Positions 10,636 through 24,215 of a DNA stretch of 64,000 nucleotides are shown here, piece after piece. Location of the stretch: contig CM037782.1 in assembly GCA_021229015.1 (NCBI GenBank), positions 62,733,909 to 62,797,908 on the forward strand. Reading direction: 5' to 3'. The DNA comes from Solen grandis. Its lineage: Eukaryota; Mollusca; Bivalvia; Adapedonta; Solenidae. The translations under genes were made by a program, and so were the position numbers. The notes beneath the pieces are model-generated. The model was not told the DNA's origin. It did no database searches and saw nothing but the letters and a program-made list of their open reading frames with translations. Numbering within the stretch: the stretch's first letter is position 1; the number at the start of each line of letters is the position of its first letter.

Positions 10636-11288
10636 TATTTGACCTTGAATTGTGACCTTGACCTTAAACCTAGCCATCTGAAACCTATGTTCTGCACATC
10701 CTCTTACTGTGGGTGATACTTCTGCCAAATAGTTTCCATTTACATCCAGCAGGTCAAAAGATACAGAGCGGACACAAAAATACTAATTTTGCACCAGTTA
10801 AGATATTTGACCTTGAATTGTGACCTTGACCTTGAACCTAGCCATCTGAAACCTATGTTCTGCACATCCTCTTACTGTGGGTGATACTTCTGCCAAATAG
10901 TTTCCATTTACATCCAGCGGGTCAAAAGATACAGAGCGGACACAAATATACTTACTTTGCTCCAGTTAAGATATTTGACCTTGAATTGTGACCTTGACCT
11001 TGAACCTAGCCATCTGAAACCTATGTTCTGCACATCCTCTTACTGTGGGTGATACTTCTGCCAAATAGTTTCCATTTACATCCAGCAGGTCAAAAGATAC
11101 AGAGCGGACACAAAAATACTAATTTTGCACCAGTTAAGATATTTGACCTTGAATTGTGACCTTGACCTTGAACCTAGCCATCTGAAACCTATGTTCTGCA
11201 CATCCTCTCACTCTGGGTGATACTTCTGCCAAATAGTTTTCATTTATATTAAGTGGTTCAAAAGATACAGAGCGGACACGAAATTGCT
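10633..11288 (+). repeat. 168-bp tandem repeat core, four copies
   Basis: The unit starts AGATATTTGACCTTGAATTG and repeats with period exactly 168 at 10633, 10801, 10969 and 11137; the last copy is more diverged. Each unit holds three TGACCTTG words. Confidence 0.95.
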
Positions 11289-11333
11289 AACGGACGGACG
11301 GACAGACGGACGGACAGACGGACGGACGACCAG
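11289..11333 (+). repeat. (ACGG/ACAG)n microsatellite
   Basis: Alternating ACGG and ACAG tetranucleotides lie just inside the right terminus of the element. Confidence 0.95.
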
Positions 11334-11366
11334 CGGCATAACATAATACAGCCCTTCGGGCGTATA

Positions 11367-12000
11367 AAAATGAATTCAGGTTTTGAAAAAGACAATAATG
11401 TAATGCCCAAGCATTACTAATTTTTCTTACCTTTGTATTTGTCTTTGGGTTGGATCAATTTGTATCTGCTATTTGCAGCGTCTCTGACAAATCACATAAA
11501 TTTTGACAGTTGACTGACTTGTCTGCCAGCAAACTAGCCAAATTAATGCATTACGCCAGGAATATTCTCTTCACCTCCGTGTCACATTTGCAATCTGTCT
11601 CGATGTAAACATGCCATGTACTGATGTAGGCTACAGTAATCCATTTGTAATGTCTGTATTTAGATTTTCAGTGTGATTTAGATGTCATTTCCAGCTTGAT
11701 TCACTTTTACAAGTTATAATTAAGGTTTATGCCAAGTAAATCCGTTTGATTATTGGTAGAACATAGTATTTTTAAAAGTTTTAATCTGCAAACCCCCTTT
11801 TACACGAGGGCGACCATTTTGTTTACATCTTGGGTAGCTCTGTGTACTGTACTGTAATGTACTAGGGTATACTATATTGATAAAGAATAGAATTGAAACA
11901 CCATTAAATTATTGTCATCACTTGTTTAGCTAGTAATATCAATATTATATTAGTAAAAAGTTTATTTTGCAATTTATATGACTAATACATATCTGTGAAC
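11367..12000. other. AT-rich spacer
   Basis: No open frame, tandem repeat or recognisable element. Confidence 0.5.
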
Positions 12001-13361
12001 TTATATTTTCCGAAAATGCTTCAATTAAGGTGAAAGCGAAAGTAGGATATTTTTCGAATATTCTACAATAGGGTTTAAATTCCTAAGTACCAAAGTAATC
12101 GTCTTAAAATTGTCTACATCTCACTCGCTTAATGTGAGCCCTTATTTCAAAGAGTTTTAAGATATTAGCCGTAAAACTTTGACAACACGGCAGAATCGCT
12201 GAAATTCTACATGTTTAAATTCTTATTTTGGATGTAACTTCCTTATACTTTGATCAATTTCAAAACTTAAGGAACCAAAATAATCGTCTGAAAATTCTCT
12301 ACATTTCACACGCTTTATGTTTAGGAATATTTTTAATACTTTTTGAGATACAAGCTTTTAAACCTCCTGAAGAATGAAAAAATCACCAAAGCTATATGCA
12401 CGAATTTCGTTTTTTTCCCATAACTCAATGAATCTTTGACCAATCATTAAACTTTAAGCATCAAAAGAACGGTCAAACATTGCTCTACAAATGATATTCA
12501 TCATCATATTTTCAAAAATCAAAGGTTTTCGAGATATAAACTGTTAAACACACTGGGGGTTACCAAATTTTCATTTTTCCGCCATAACTCAACCGATTCA
12601 ACTCCGATCATCAAAAACTAAATATCTTCTGAAAGATCTTTCTAAGCACTACAAATTATACGCATAGTGTCTCGATAGAATATTTACCGTTTTCGAGATA
12701 TTTAAGGCCGAAGAAAAAGCCGATAATTGATATATGACCTTGACCTTTGGGATTTTCCGGAAACGGAAGTGACATGGCTCCATAGAATCTAATACTGCAT
12801 CTTCAGACAAAATTTCAAGCAAATCATACAAAAAATAAAGCCTACAGGGCTTAAAAACCGTTTTGTTTTTATACGAAAGTTTTATTAGCATTATGACGTC
12901 ATGTGACGTCATATGGCGTTCATCTTTTCAGAATGTAAAGAAGACCTACAGACTTATATGCAGTCTAAATATCAGCTTTCTAACTCTTCTGGAAGCGATT
13001 TTATACGCATTTGAAATTGACGTCATTAGTTCGAATCTTGGATTCGTCATAAAACATTTGCCATTTTGAATTTGGAAAAACGGACACCGGGATGCACAAC
13101 TAGAGCCTAACATACACATTTTGTGCAATTTTGATGAAAATCGGTCCAGAAATAATGGCTGTAGACTGCGTACAAACTTTTTCACCCGACGTCAAATCTG
13201 ACGTCATATGAATATGAAATTCATTGCATCCGAAAGCTCATGGTTTGAAATACATGCCATTAAATTTTCATTGTTCTGAGTCAATGGCAACACCTCGAAA
13301 TTAACACAAATATAAGAGGAAGAAAAAAAGAATAATAATAAGAAGAAGAAGAATAAGAATA
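12001..13361 (+). mobile_element. Diverged leading segment of the 12-32.7 kb array
   Basis: Loosely repeated text (CATAACTCAACCGATTCAA, GAGATATTTAAGG, TATGACCTTGACCTTTGG) leads into the first recognisable unit with ATGACGTCATGTGACGTCAT at about 12893. It shares co-linear sequence with the inverted element at about 58.79-59.73 kb: the stretch 12545-12790 matches the complement of about 59400-59610. It ends in the purine-rich AGAAGAAGAAGAATAAGAAT tail that precedes each next element start. Confidence 0.6.
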
Positions 13362-16300
13362 ACTAGATGTCATTCGTCTAAACGAATGATAGGACTTTCT
13401 GCAACCTGTGTTAATGCAAAAAGCAGGAGATAGAAGTTTCATGTAATGACTCACCTCTGGTAGTATTTCATGTTCATGCTGATTAATTGACATTATATTC
13501 CGCAAAAATAAGCGTTTAGTTACGAAGAAAAAAAAAATAAGTAGCACTAGTAGTAGTATGCTTATGACGTCATATGACGTCACGATTCAAAATATATTAA
13601 GAAATTCTGCAGAATTGCAAACTGTGTAAGTTTCAACTTTCTATCTCATTCCGAAGTTCTTTAGCCCTAAAATGAAATTTTTGGTCCTATGTTCGAATCT
13701 TATTTCAGCCACAATACTTCGGTTTTTCGGAATTAAGGTTAGCTGACAAAATATTGACACCTTAGTTTCAAGATCTGTAAAAAATTGTAGAAAATCTGAT
13801 CATAAATGGCGGCTGTAGAGCGCGAATACCATTTTTCACTATTTTTAGCTCTGACGTCACATGACGTCATAGGGTGCTGAAGATGCTTTTGTTCAAAAGC
13901 GCATACTTTACTGTCATAACTCTAAAATCTTTATTATTCTGAACAACTGGCATCATGTCGAAATCATTGCCCTAAAATGAAAATTAAGAAGTATGCTTAT
14001 GACGTCACATGACGACATTTGACGTCACGACTCAAAATATATTAAGAAATTCTGCAGAACTGCAAACTGTGTAAGTTTCAACTTTCTATCTCATCCTGAA
14101 GCTCTTTAATCCTAAAATGAAATTTTCGGTCTTATGTTCGAATCTTATTTCAGCCACAGAACTTCGGTCTTTCGGAATTTCAGTTAGCTTACAGGATTTG
14201 CACACATTAGTTTCAAGATGTACCATCTGTGAAAATTTGAAGAAAATCCGACCATAAATGGCGGCTGTAGAGCGTGCACACCATTTTTCACTATTTTTAG
14301 CTCTGACGTCACATGACGTCATAGGGTTCTGAAGATGCTTTTGTTCAAAAGCGCATACTTTACTGTCATAACTCTGAAATATTCATTATTCTGAACAACT
14401 GGCATCATGTCGAAATCATTGCCCTAAAATGAAAATTAAGAAGTATGCTTATGACGTCACATAACGTCATATGACGTCACGACTCAAAATATATGTAGAA
14501 ATTCTGCAGAACTGCAAACTGTGTAAGTTTCAACTTTCTATCTCATCCTGAAGCTCTTTAATCTTAAAATGAAATTTTCGGTCCTATGTTCGAATATCAT
14601 TTCAGCCACAGAACTTCGGTCTTTCGGAATTTCGGTTAGCTGACAGGATATGCACTCCTTAGTTTCAAGATGTACCATCTGTGAAAGTTTGAAGACAATC
14701 CGACCATAAATGACGGCTGTAGAGCGCGAACACCATTTTTCACTATTTTTAGCTGTGACGTCATAGGCTGCTGATAATCATTGAAATCAAAATTTCCTCA
14801 CGTGACTAATAACTCATAAAAATTTCATCGTCCTTGGACTATTGCAACATATTAAAATAAGCGTTTAGTTAGGAAGAAGAAAAGAATAATAATAAAAAAA
14901 TGACGTCACGTGACGTCATATGACGTTTATTTCCACATAATTGTTAGACACCCAGAGACCTACTAACTGACAAAATTTCAACTTTCTATCTCAAATAGGA
15001 CAGTTTTTATAAGCATTTAAAAATTGACATCCTTGGTTCGAATCTTCGATCCGCCATAGATGCTTGGACTTTTCGAATTTTGAAAAACGGACACCGGTAT
15101 ACACAATAAGAACGTAATATACACATTCTGTGAAAATTTGATAAAAATCGGCTCATTAATAATCGCTCTGGACCGTGTACAAACTTTCGTAGTCAATTTC
15201 AAATGTGACGTCATATGACATCATAGGCTTCTGAAAATCATTGAAATCGAACTTTCAGCGTCTGAATCATGTGTCATTAAATTTTCATTGCCCTTCGACA
15301 ATTTCAACATATAGAAATACCTTTGTATATATTAGAAATAAATTATCATATAATGACGTCACGTGACGTCATATGACGTTTATTTTCACAAAATGTTTAA
15401 GACTCCCAGAGACCTATATACTGACCAAATATCACTTTTCTATCTCAAATAGGACCAATTTTATAAGCATTTAAAAATTTACGACCTTGGTTCGAATCTT
15501 GAATTCGCTATAGAACCATGGACTTTTCGAATTTTGAAAAACGGACACCGAGATGCACAACTAGAACTTAATATACACATTCTGTGAAAATTTGATGAAA
15601 ATCGGTTCATAAACAATGGCTGTAGACCGCAAACAAACTTTTGTTGCATATTTCAAGTGTGACGTCATATGACGTCATAGGCATATGAAAATCATAGAAT
15701 CAAAATTTCAGCGTTTGAAGCATGTGTCATTAAATTTTCATTGCCCTTCGACAATTTCAACATATAGAAATATTCTTGTTAATATTAGAAATACATTATC
15801 ATATAATGACGTCACGTGACGTCATATGACATTTATTTTCACAAAATATTTAAAACTTTTAGAGACCTATATACTGACTAAATATCAACTTTCTATCTTA
15901 AAAAGGACAGATTTTATAAGCATTTAAAAATTTACGACCTTGGTTCGAATCTTCGATCCGCCATAGATGCTTGGACTTTTCGAATTTTGAAAAACGGACA
16001 CCGGTATACACAATAAGAACGTAATATACACATTCTGTGAAAATTTGATAAAAATCGGCTCATTAATAATCGCTCTGGACCGTGTACAAATTCAAATGTG
16101 ACGTCATATGACGTCATAGGCTTCTGAAAATCATTGAAATCGAACTTTCAGCGTCTGAATCATGTGTCATTAAATTTTCATTGCCCTTCGACAATTTCAA
16201 CATATAGAAATACCCTTGTTAATATTAGAAATAAATTATCATATAATGACGTCACGTGACGTCATATGACGTTTATTTTCACAAAATGTTTAAGACTCCC

Positions 16301-16831
16301 AGAGACCTATATACTGACCAAATATCACTTTTCTATCTCAAATAGAACCGATTTTATAAGCATTTAAAAATTTACGACCTTGGTTCAAATCTTGGATTCG
16401 CTATAGAACCATGGACTTTCCGAATTTTGAAAAACGGACACCGAGATGCACAACTAGAACTTAATATACACAATCTGTGAAAATTTGATGAAAATCGGTT
16501 CACAAACAATGGCTGTACACCGCGTACACACTTTTGTAGCTTATTTCAAATGTGACGTCATATGACGTCATAGGCATATGAAAATCATAGAAATCAAAAT
16601 TTCCTAACGTGACTAATAATCCATAAAAATTTCATTGTCCTAGGAGTATTGCAACATAGAAAAATAAGCGTTTAGTTAGGAAGAAAAAAAGAATAATAAG
16701 AAGAAGCAGAAGAAGAAGAAGAATAAACAGTACAAACCCAATAGGACTTTCTGCCGAAAGGGCAGAAAGTCCTAATAAAAAACAGTACAAACCCAATAGG
16801 ACTTTCTGCCAGTAGGCAGAAAGTCCTAATA
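13362..16831 (+). mobile_element. Array element 1 (ACTAGATG subfamily), with 3' hairpins
   Basis: The 5' end is ACTAGATGTCATTCGTCTAA followed by ACGAATGATAGGACTTTCTGC, which forms a hairpin (TCATTCG/CGAATGA). Internal units of about 440-457 bp come in two blocks: three B-type units (anchor TTCGAATCTTATTTCAGCCA near 13692, 14135, 14589), then four A-type units (anchor CTTGGTTCGAATCTT near 15030, 15487, 15940, 16379). Each unit carries TGACGTCA-rich boundaries. The 3' end has two copies of an ACCCAATAGGACTTTCTGCC hairpin. The structure fits a non-autonomous rolling-circle (Helentron-like) element; no Rep/helicase gene is present. Confidence 0.65.
16728..16831 (+). repeat. Two tandem 3'-terminal hairpins
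   Basis: CAGTACAAACCCAATAGG precedes GACTTTCTGCC...GGCAGAAAGTCCTAATA twice. Stems are perfect with 4-5-base loops. The second is followed directly by the next element's ACTAGATG start. Confidence 0.85.
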
Positions 16832-19251
16832 ACTAGATGTCATTCGTCAAAACGAATGATAGGACTTTCTGCAACCTGTGTTAATGCAAAAAGCAGGAGA
16901 TAGAAGTTTCATGTAATGACTCACCTCTGTTAGTATTTTATGTTCATGCTGAACAATTGACATTATATTCCGCGAAAAATAAGCGTTTAGTTACGAAGAA
17001 AAAAAAAATAAGTAGCAGTAGTAGTAGTATGCTTATGACGTCATATGACGTCAGGACTCAAAATATATGTAGAAATCCCTAAATGTAGAAAACCCTAAAA
17101 TGAAATTTTTGGTCCTATGTTCGAATCTTATTTCAGCCACAATACTTCGGTTTTTCTGAATTAAGGTTAGCTGACAAAATATTCACATCTTAGTTTCAAG
17201 ATGTACCATCTGTAAAAATTTGAAGAAAATCTGATCATAAATGGCGGCTGTAGAGCGCGAACACCATTTTTCACTATTTTTAGCTCTGACGTCACATGAC
17301 GTCATAGGGTGCTGAAGATGCTTTTGTTCAAAAGCGCATACTTTACTGTCATAACTCTAAAATTTTCATTATTCTGAACAACTGGCATCATGTCGAAATC
17401 ATTGCCCTAAAATGAAAATTAAGAAGTATGCTTATGACGTCACATGGCGACATTTGACGTCACGACTCAAAATATATTGAGAAATTCTGCAGAACTGCAA
17501 ACTGTGTAAGTTTCAACTTTCTATCTCATCCTGAAGCTCTTTAATGCTAAAATGAAATTTTCGGTCCTATGTTCGAATCTTATTTCAGCCACAGAACTTC
17601 GGTCTTTCGGAAATTCGGTTAGCTGGCAGGATATACACACCTTAGTTTCAAGATGTACCATCTGTGAAAATTTGAAGAAAATCCGACTATAAATGACGGC
17701 TGTAGAGCGCAAACACCATTTTTCACTATTTTTAGCTGTGACGTCATGTGACGTCATAGGCTGCTGACAATCATTGAAAACAAAATTTCCTCACTTGACT
17801 AATAACCCATAAAAATTTCATGGTCCTAGGACTATTGCAACATATTAAAATAAGCGTTTAGTTAGGAAGAAGAAAAGAATAATAATAATAAAAAAATGAC
17901 GTCACGTGACGTCATATGACGTTTATTTTCACATAATTGTTAGACACCCAGAGACCTACTAACTGACAAAATTTCAACTTTCTATCTCAAATAGGACAGT
18001 TTTTATAAGCATTTAAAAATTGACGTCCTTGGTTCGAATCTTGGATCCGCCATAGATGCTTGGACTTTTCGAATTTTGAAAAACCGACACGGTATACACA
18101 ATAAGAACGTAATATACACATTCTGTGAAAATTTGATAAAAATCGGCCCATTAATAATGGCTCTGGACCGAGTACAAACTTTCGTAGTCAATTTCAAATG
18201 TGACGTCATATGACGTCATAGGCTTCTGAAAATCATTGAAATCAAAATTTCAGTGTCTGAATCATTTGTCATTAAATTTTCATTGCCCTTCGACAATTTC
18301 AACATATAGAAATACTCTTACTAATATTAGAAATACATTATCATATAATGACGTCAAGTTTTATTTTACAAAATGTTTAAGACTCCCAGAGACCTATATA
18401 CTGACCAAATATCAGTTTTCTATCTCAAATAAATCCGATTTTATAAGCATTTAAAAATTTACGACCTTGGTTCGAATCTTGAATTCGCTATAGAACCATG
18501 GACTTTTCGAATTTTGAAAAACGGACACGGATATGCACAACTAGAACTTAATATACACACTCTGTGAAAATTTGATGAAAATCGGTTCATAAACAATGGC
18601 TGTAGACCGCGTACAAACTTTTGTTGCATATTTCAAGTGTGACGTCATATGACGTCATAGGCATATGAAAATCATAGAAATCAAAATTTCAGCGTTTGAA
18701 GCATGTGTCATTAAATTTTCATTGCCCTTCAACAATTTCAACATATAGAAATATTCTTGTTGATATTAGAAATACATTATCATATAATGATGTCACGTGA
18801 CGTCATATGACATTTATTTTCACAAAATGTTTAAAACTTCTAGAGACCTATATACTGACTCAATATCAACTTTCTATCTGAAATAGGACAGATTTTATAA
18901 GCATTTAAAAATTTACGACCTTGGTTCGAATCTTGGATTCGCTATAGAACCATGGACTTTTCGAATTTTGAAAAACGGACACCGGGATGCACAACTAGAG
19001 CCTAACATACACATTCTGTGAAATTTTGATGAAAATCGGTCCAGAAATAATGGCTGTAGACCGCGTACAAACTTTTTCACCTGACGTCAAATCTGACGTT
19101 ATATGACGTCGTATGAATATAAAATTCATTGCATCCGAAAGCTCATGGTTTGAAATATATGACATAAAATTTTCATTGTTCTGAGTCAATGGCAACACCT
19201 CGAAATTAACACAAATATAAGAGGAAGAAAAAAAGAATAAGAAGAAGAAGA
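16832..19251 (+). mobile_element. Array element 2 (ACTAGATG subfamily), no 3' hairpin
   Basis: The same 5' hairpin end as element 1 (TCATTCG/CGAATGA). It has B-type units (anchors near 17120 and 17570) followed by A-type units (near 18035, 18470 and 18925), in the same order as in element 1. It ends in a purine-rich tail without the terminal hairpin and runs straight into a start of another subfamily. Confidence 0.65.
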
Positions 19252-21262
19252 ACTAGACTTCTTTTGTTTTGAACAAAAGATAGGGCTTTCTGCACTGCAA
19301 ACCATGACAAACCTGGTATTTTTCGAATTTTGGCAAACCTATATAATCCTGCACAATGAAGTCTTAATATATAACTTCTGTGAAAATTCCATGCCAATCC
19401 GTCCATAAATGACGGCTGTGCAGCGCGGATGAACTTTGGTAGCTTTTTTAAGTTTTGATGTCATGTGACGTCATATGAAATTTTTACTCATTGAATCTAA
19501 ATGATCATGATTACCTACATAGGACATTAAATTTTCATTGTCTTTGAACCTTTGCAACATGAGTAAATTGACATTCAGGAATCGGAAATTCTCTACAATT
19601 TGATGACGTCATATGACGTTCATCTTTACAAAATGCAAAGGAAACACAGAGACGTATAAGCTCGCTAAATATCAAATTTCTATCTCATCTAGAAACAATT
19701 TTATACGTATTTAAAATTTGACGTCCTTGGTTCGAATCTTGGATTCGTCAAAGAACCTTAGTTCTTTCAGATCTTGGCAAACCTATAGAATCCTGCACAA
19801 TGAGGTCGTAATATATAACTTCTGTGAAGATTCCATGCCAATCTATCAATAAATGACGGCTGTACAGAGCGGACAAACTTTGGTAGTTATTTATAGTTCT
19901 GACGTCATGTGACGTCATATGAAAATTTTAAACATTGAATCTAAATGTTCCTGATTTGCAACATGAGGAAAATTGACATCAAGAAATCGGAAATTCTATA
20001 CAACTTGATGACGTCATATGACGTTCATCTTTACAAAATGCAAAGGAAAAACAGAGATATATAATCTCGCCAAATATCAACTTTCTATCTCATCTAGAAA
20101 CGACTTTATACCTATTTGAAATTTGACGTCCTTGGTTCGAATCTTGGATTCGCCATAGAACCTTTGCTTTTTCGAATCTTGGCAAACCTATATAATCCTG
20201 CACAGTGAGATCGTAATATATAACTTCTGTGAAAATTCCATGCCAATCCGTCCATAAATGACGGCTGTACAGCGCGTACAAACTTTGGTAGCTATTTTTA
20301 GTTCTGACGTCATGTGACGTCATATGAAAATTTTAAACATTGGATCAAAATGAACATGATCACCTACAAAGGACTTTCAATTTCCATTGTTTATGAACCC
20401 TTGCAACATGAGTAAATTGACATCAAGAAATCGGAAATTCTATACAACTTGATGACGTCAAATGACGTCATATGACGTTCATCTTTACAAAATGCAAAGG
20501 AAACACAGAGACGTATAATCTCGCCAAATATCAACTTTCTATCTCATCTGGAAACGTTTTTTATATGGATCTGAAATTTGACGTCCTTGATTCGAATCTT
20601 GGATTCGCCATAGAACCTTAGTTCTTTCGAATCTTGGCAAACCTATATAATGCTGCACAATGAAGTCGTAATATATAACTTCTGTGAAAATTCCATGCCA
20701 ATCCGTCCATAAATGACGGCTGTACAGCGCGTACAAACTTTGGTAGCTATTTTTAGTTCTGACGTCATGTGACGTCATATGAAAATTTTAAACATTGAAT
20801 CTAAATGTTCATGATTACCTTCATAAGACATTAAATTTTCATTGCTTAAATTTCAAAAATCGGAATAACAGATATAATTTCCAAATATCAACTTTCTATC
20901 TCATCTAAAATCGATTTTATATGGATTTGAAATTTGACGTCCTTGGTTTGAATCTTGGATTCGCCATAGAACCTTAGTTCTTTCGAATCTTGGCAAACCT
21001 ATATAATCCTGCACAATGAGGTCTTAATATATAACTTCTGTGAAAATTCCATGCCAATCCGTCCATAAATGACGGCTGTACAGCGCGTACAAACTTTGGT
21101 AGCTATTTTTAGTTCTGACGTCATGTGACGTCATGTGAAGATTAAAATAATATATTCCAAAATGCCATTGCTTCAGGTGTCAGTTGATAGAATTTCTTTG
21201 TCCTAGACCTTCAGCAACTTAATGAAATAACAACATGAAAAGATTGGAAAAAAAGAATAATA
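19252..21262 (+). mobile_element. Array element 3 (ACTAGACTTC subfamily)
   Basis: The 5' end is ACTAGACTTCTTTTGTTTTG then AACAAAAGATAGGGCTTTCTGC; its hairpin stem (TCTTTTGTT/AACAAAAGA) differs from the ACTAGATG subfamily. Internal C-type units carry GGTTCGAATCTTGGATTCG and CTTGGCAAACCTATATAATC (anchors near 19730, 20130, 20590, 20945), bounded by CTGACGTCATGTGACGTCAT. The tail is a purine-rich GGAAAAAAAGAATAATA. Minus-strand frames starting MTSHDVRTKN recur because of this boundary. Confidence 0.65.
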
Positions 21263-23415
21263 ACTAGACTTCTTTTGTTTTGAACAAAAGATAGGGCTTT
21301 CTGCACTGCAAACCATGACAAACCTGGTGGTTTTCGAATTTTGGCAAACCTATATAATCCTGCACAATGAAGTCGTAATATATAACTTCTGTAAAAATTC
21401 CATGCCAATCCGTCCATAAATGACGTCTGTGCAGCGTGGATGAACTTTGGTAGCTTTTTTAAGTTTTGATGTCATGTGACGTCATATGAAAATTTTACTC
21501 ATTAAGTCTTAATGTTCATGATAACCTACATAGGACATTAAATTTTCATTGTCTATGAACCTTTGCAACATGAGTAAATTGACATTCAGGAATCGGAAAT
21601 TCTCTACAATTTGATGACGTCATATGACGTTCATCTTTACAAAATGCAAAGGAAACACAGAGACGTATAAGCTCGCTAAATATCAAATTTCTATCTCATC
21701 TAGAAACGATTTTATGCGTATTTAAAGTTTGACGTCCTTGGTTCGAATCTTGGATTCGTCAAAGAACCTTAGTTCTTTCAGATCTTGGCTAACCTATAGA
21801 ATCCTGCACAATGAGGTCGTAATATATAACTTCTGTGAAGATTCCATGCCAATCTATCAATAAATGACGGCTGTACAGAGCGGACAAACTTTGGTAGTTA
21901 TTTATAGTTCTGACGTCATGTGACGTCATATGAAAATTTTAAACATTGAATCTAAATGTTCCTGATTATGTACAAAGGACATTTAATTTGCATTGTCTAT
22001 GAAGCTTTGCAACATGAGGAAAATTGACATCAAGAAATCGGAAATTCTATACAACTTGATGACGTCATATGACGTCATATGACGTTCATCTTTACAAAAT
22101 GCAAAGGAAAAACAGAGATATATTATCTCGCCAAATATCAACTTTCTATCTCATCTAGAAACGACTTTATACCTATTTGAAATTTGACGTCCTTGGAATC
22201 TTGGTTGCCATAGAACCTTTGCTTTTTCGAATCTTGGCAAACCTATATAATCCTGCACAGTGAGATCGTAATATATAACTTCTGTGAAAATTCCATGCCA
22301 ATCCGTCCATAAATGACGGCTGTACAGCGCGTACAAACTTTGGTAGCTATTTTTAGTTCTGACGTCATGTGACGTCATATGAAAATTTTAAACATTGGAT
22401 CAAAATGAACATGATCACCTACAAAGGACTTTCAATTTCCATTGTTTATGAACCCTTGCAACATGAGTAAATTGACATCAAGAAATCGGAAATTCTATAC
22501 AACTTGATGACGTCAAATGACGTCATATGACGTTCATCTTTACAAAATGCAAAGGAAACACAGAGACGTATAATCTCGCCAAATATCAACTTTCTATCTC
22601 ATCTGGAAACGTTTTTTATATGGATCTGAAATTTGACGTCCTTGGTTCGAATCTTGGATTCGCCATAGAACCTTAGTTCTTTCGAATCTTGGCAAACCTA
22701 TATAATGCTGCACAATGAAGTCGTAATATATAACTTCTGTGAAAATTCCATGCCAATCCGTCCATAAATGACGGCTGTACAGCGCGTACAAACTTTGGTA
22801 GCTATTTTTAGTTCTGACGTCATGTGACGTCATATGAAAATTTTAAACATTGAATCTAAATGTTCATGATTACCTTCATAAGACATTAAATTTTCATTGT
22901 CTTTGAACCTTTGCAACATGAGTAAATTGACATCAAGAAATCGGAAATTCTATACAACTTGATGACGTCATATGACGTCATATGACGTTCATCTTTACAA
23001 AATGCAAAGGAAACACAGAGACGTATAATCTCGCCAAATATCAACTTTCTATTTCATCTAAAATCGATTTTATATGGATTTGAAATTTGACGTCCTTGGT
23101 TTGAATCTTGGATTCGCCATAGAACCTTAGTTCTTTCGAATCTTGGCAAACCTATATAATCCTGCACAATGAGGTCTTAATATATAACTTCTGTGAAAAT
23201 TCCATGCCAATCCGTCCATAAATGACGGCTGTACAGCGCGTACAAACTTTGGTAGCTATTTTTAGTTCTGACGTCATGTGACGTCATGTGAAGATTAAAA
23301 AAATATATTCCAAAATGCCATTGCTTCAGGTGTCTGTTGATAGAATTTCTTTGTCCTAGACCTTCAGCAACTTAATGAAATAACAACATGAAAAGGTTGG
23401 AAAAAAAGAATAATA
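21263..23415 (+). mobile_element. Array element 4, near-copy of element 3
   Basis: It starts with the same ACTAGACTTC hairpin. Units and tail follow the order of element 3 with long stretches identical, for example around 20540-20780 against 22595-22835. It looks like a recent tandem duplication of element 3 with one extra unit portion near the 3' end. Confidence 0.65.
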
Positions 23416-24215
23416 ACTAGACTTCTTTTGTTTTGAACAAAAGATAGGGCTTTCTGCACTGCAAACCATGACAAACCTTGTGTTTTTCGAATTTTGACAA
23501 ACCTATATAATCCTGCACAATGAAGTCGTAATATATAACTTCTGTGAAAAATTCCATGCCAATCCGTCCATAAGTGACGGTTGTACAGTGCGGATGAACT
23601 TTGGTAGCTTTTTTAAGTTTTGATGTCATGTGACGTCATATGAAAATTTTAATCATTAAATCTTAATGTTCATGATTACCTACATAGGACATTAAATTTT
23701 CATTGTCTATGAACCTTTGCAACATGAGTAAATTGACATTCAGGAATCGGAAATTCTCTACAATTTGATGACGTCATATGACATTCATCTTTACATAATG
23801 CAAAGGAAACACAGAGACGTATAATCTCGCCAAATATCAACTTTCTATCTCATCTAGAAACGTTTTTTATATGGATTTGAAATTTGACGTCCTTGGTTCG
23901 AATCTTGGATTCGCCATAGAACCTTAGTTCTTTCGAATCTTGGCAAACCTATATAATCATGCACAATGAGGTCGTAATATATAACTTCTGTGAAAATTCC
24001 ATGACAAACCGTCCATAAATGACGGCTGTACAGCGCGTACAATCTTTGGTAGCTATTTTTAGTTCTGACGTCATGTGACGTAATGTGAAGATAAAAATAA
24101 TATATTCCAAAATGCCATTGCTTCAGGTGTCTGTTGATAGAATTTCTTTGTCCTAGACCTTCAGCAACTTAATGAAATAACAACATGAAAAGGTTGGAAA
24201 AAAAGAATAATAATA
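23416..24215 (+). mobile_element. Array element 5, short (about 800 bp)
   Basis: ACTAGACTTC start, one complete and one partial C-type unit, then the purine-rich tail. Its first 440 bp are nearly identical to those of the element starting at 28942. Confidence 0.6.

Larger units (their letters stand above)
10197..11366 (+). mobile_element. Helentron-associated (Pearl/HINE-like) tandem-core element
   Basis: The left end begins ACAAGAGCTCCGCTGACAGC, which can fold (GCTCCGCTG/CAGCGGGGC), and contains ATACGCCCGAAGG (10225-10237). The right end carries the exact inverse CCTTCGGGCGTAT (11353-11365). The core is a 168-bp tandem repeat starting at 10633, 10801, 10969 and 11137, followed by an ACGG/ACAG microsatellite. 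Terminal inverted repeats, a hairpin, a tandem core and an ACGG tract are the features described for Pearl-type elements of bivalves; the class assignment is from established knowledge, not a search. A LINE fragment lies between the left end and the core. Confidence 0.75.
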
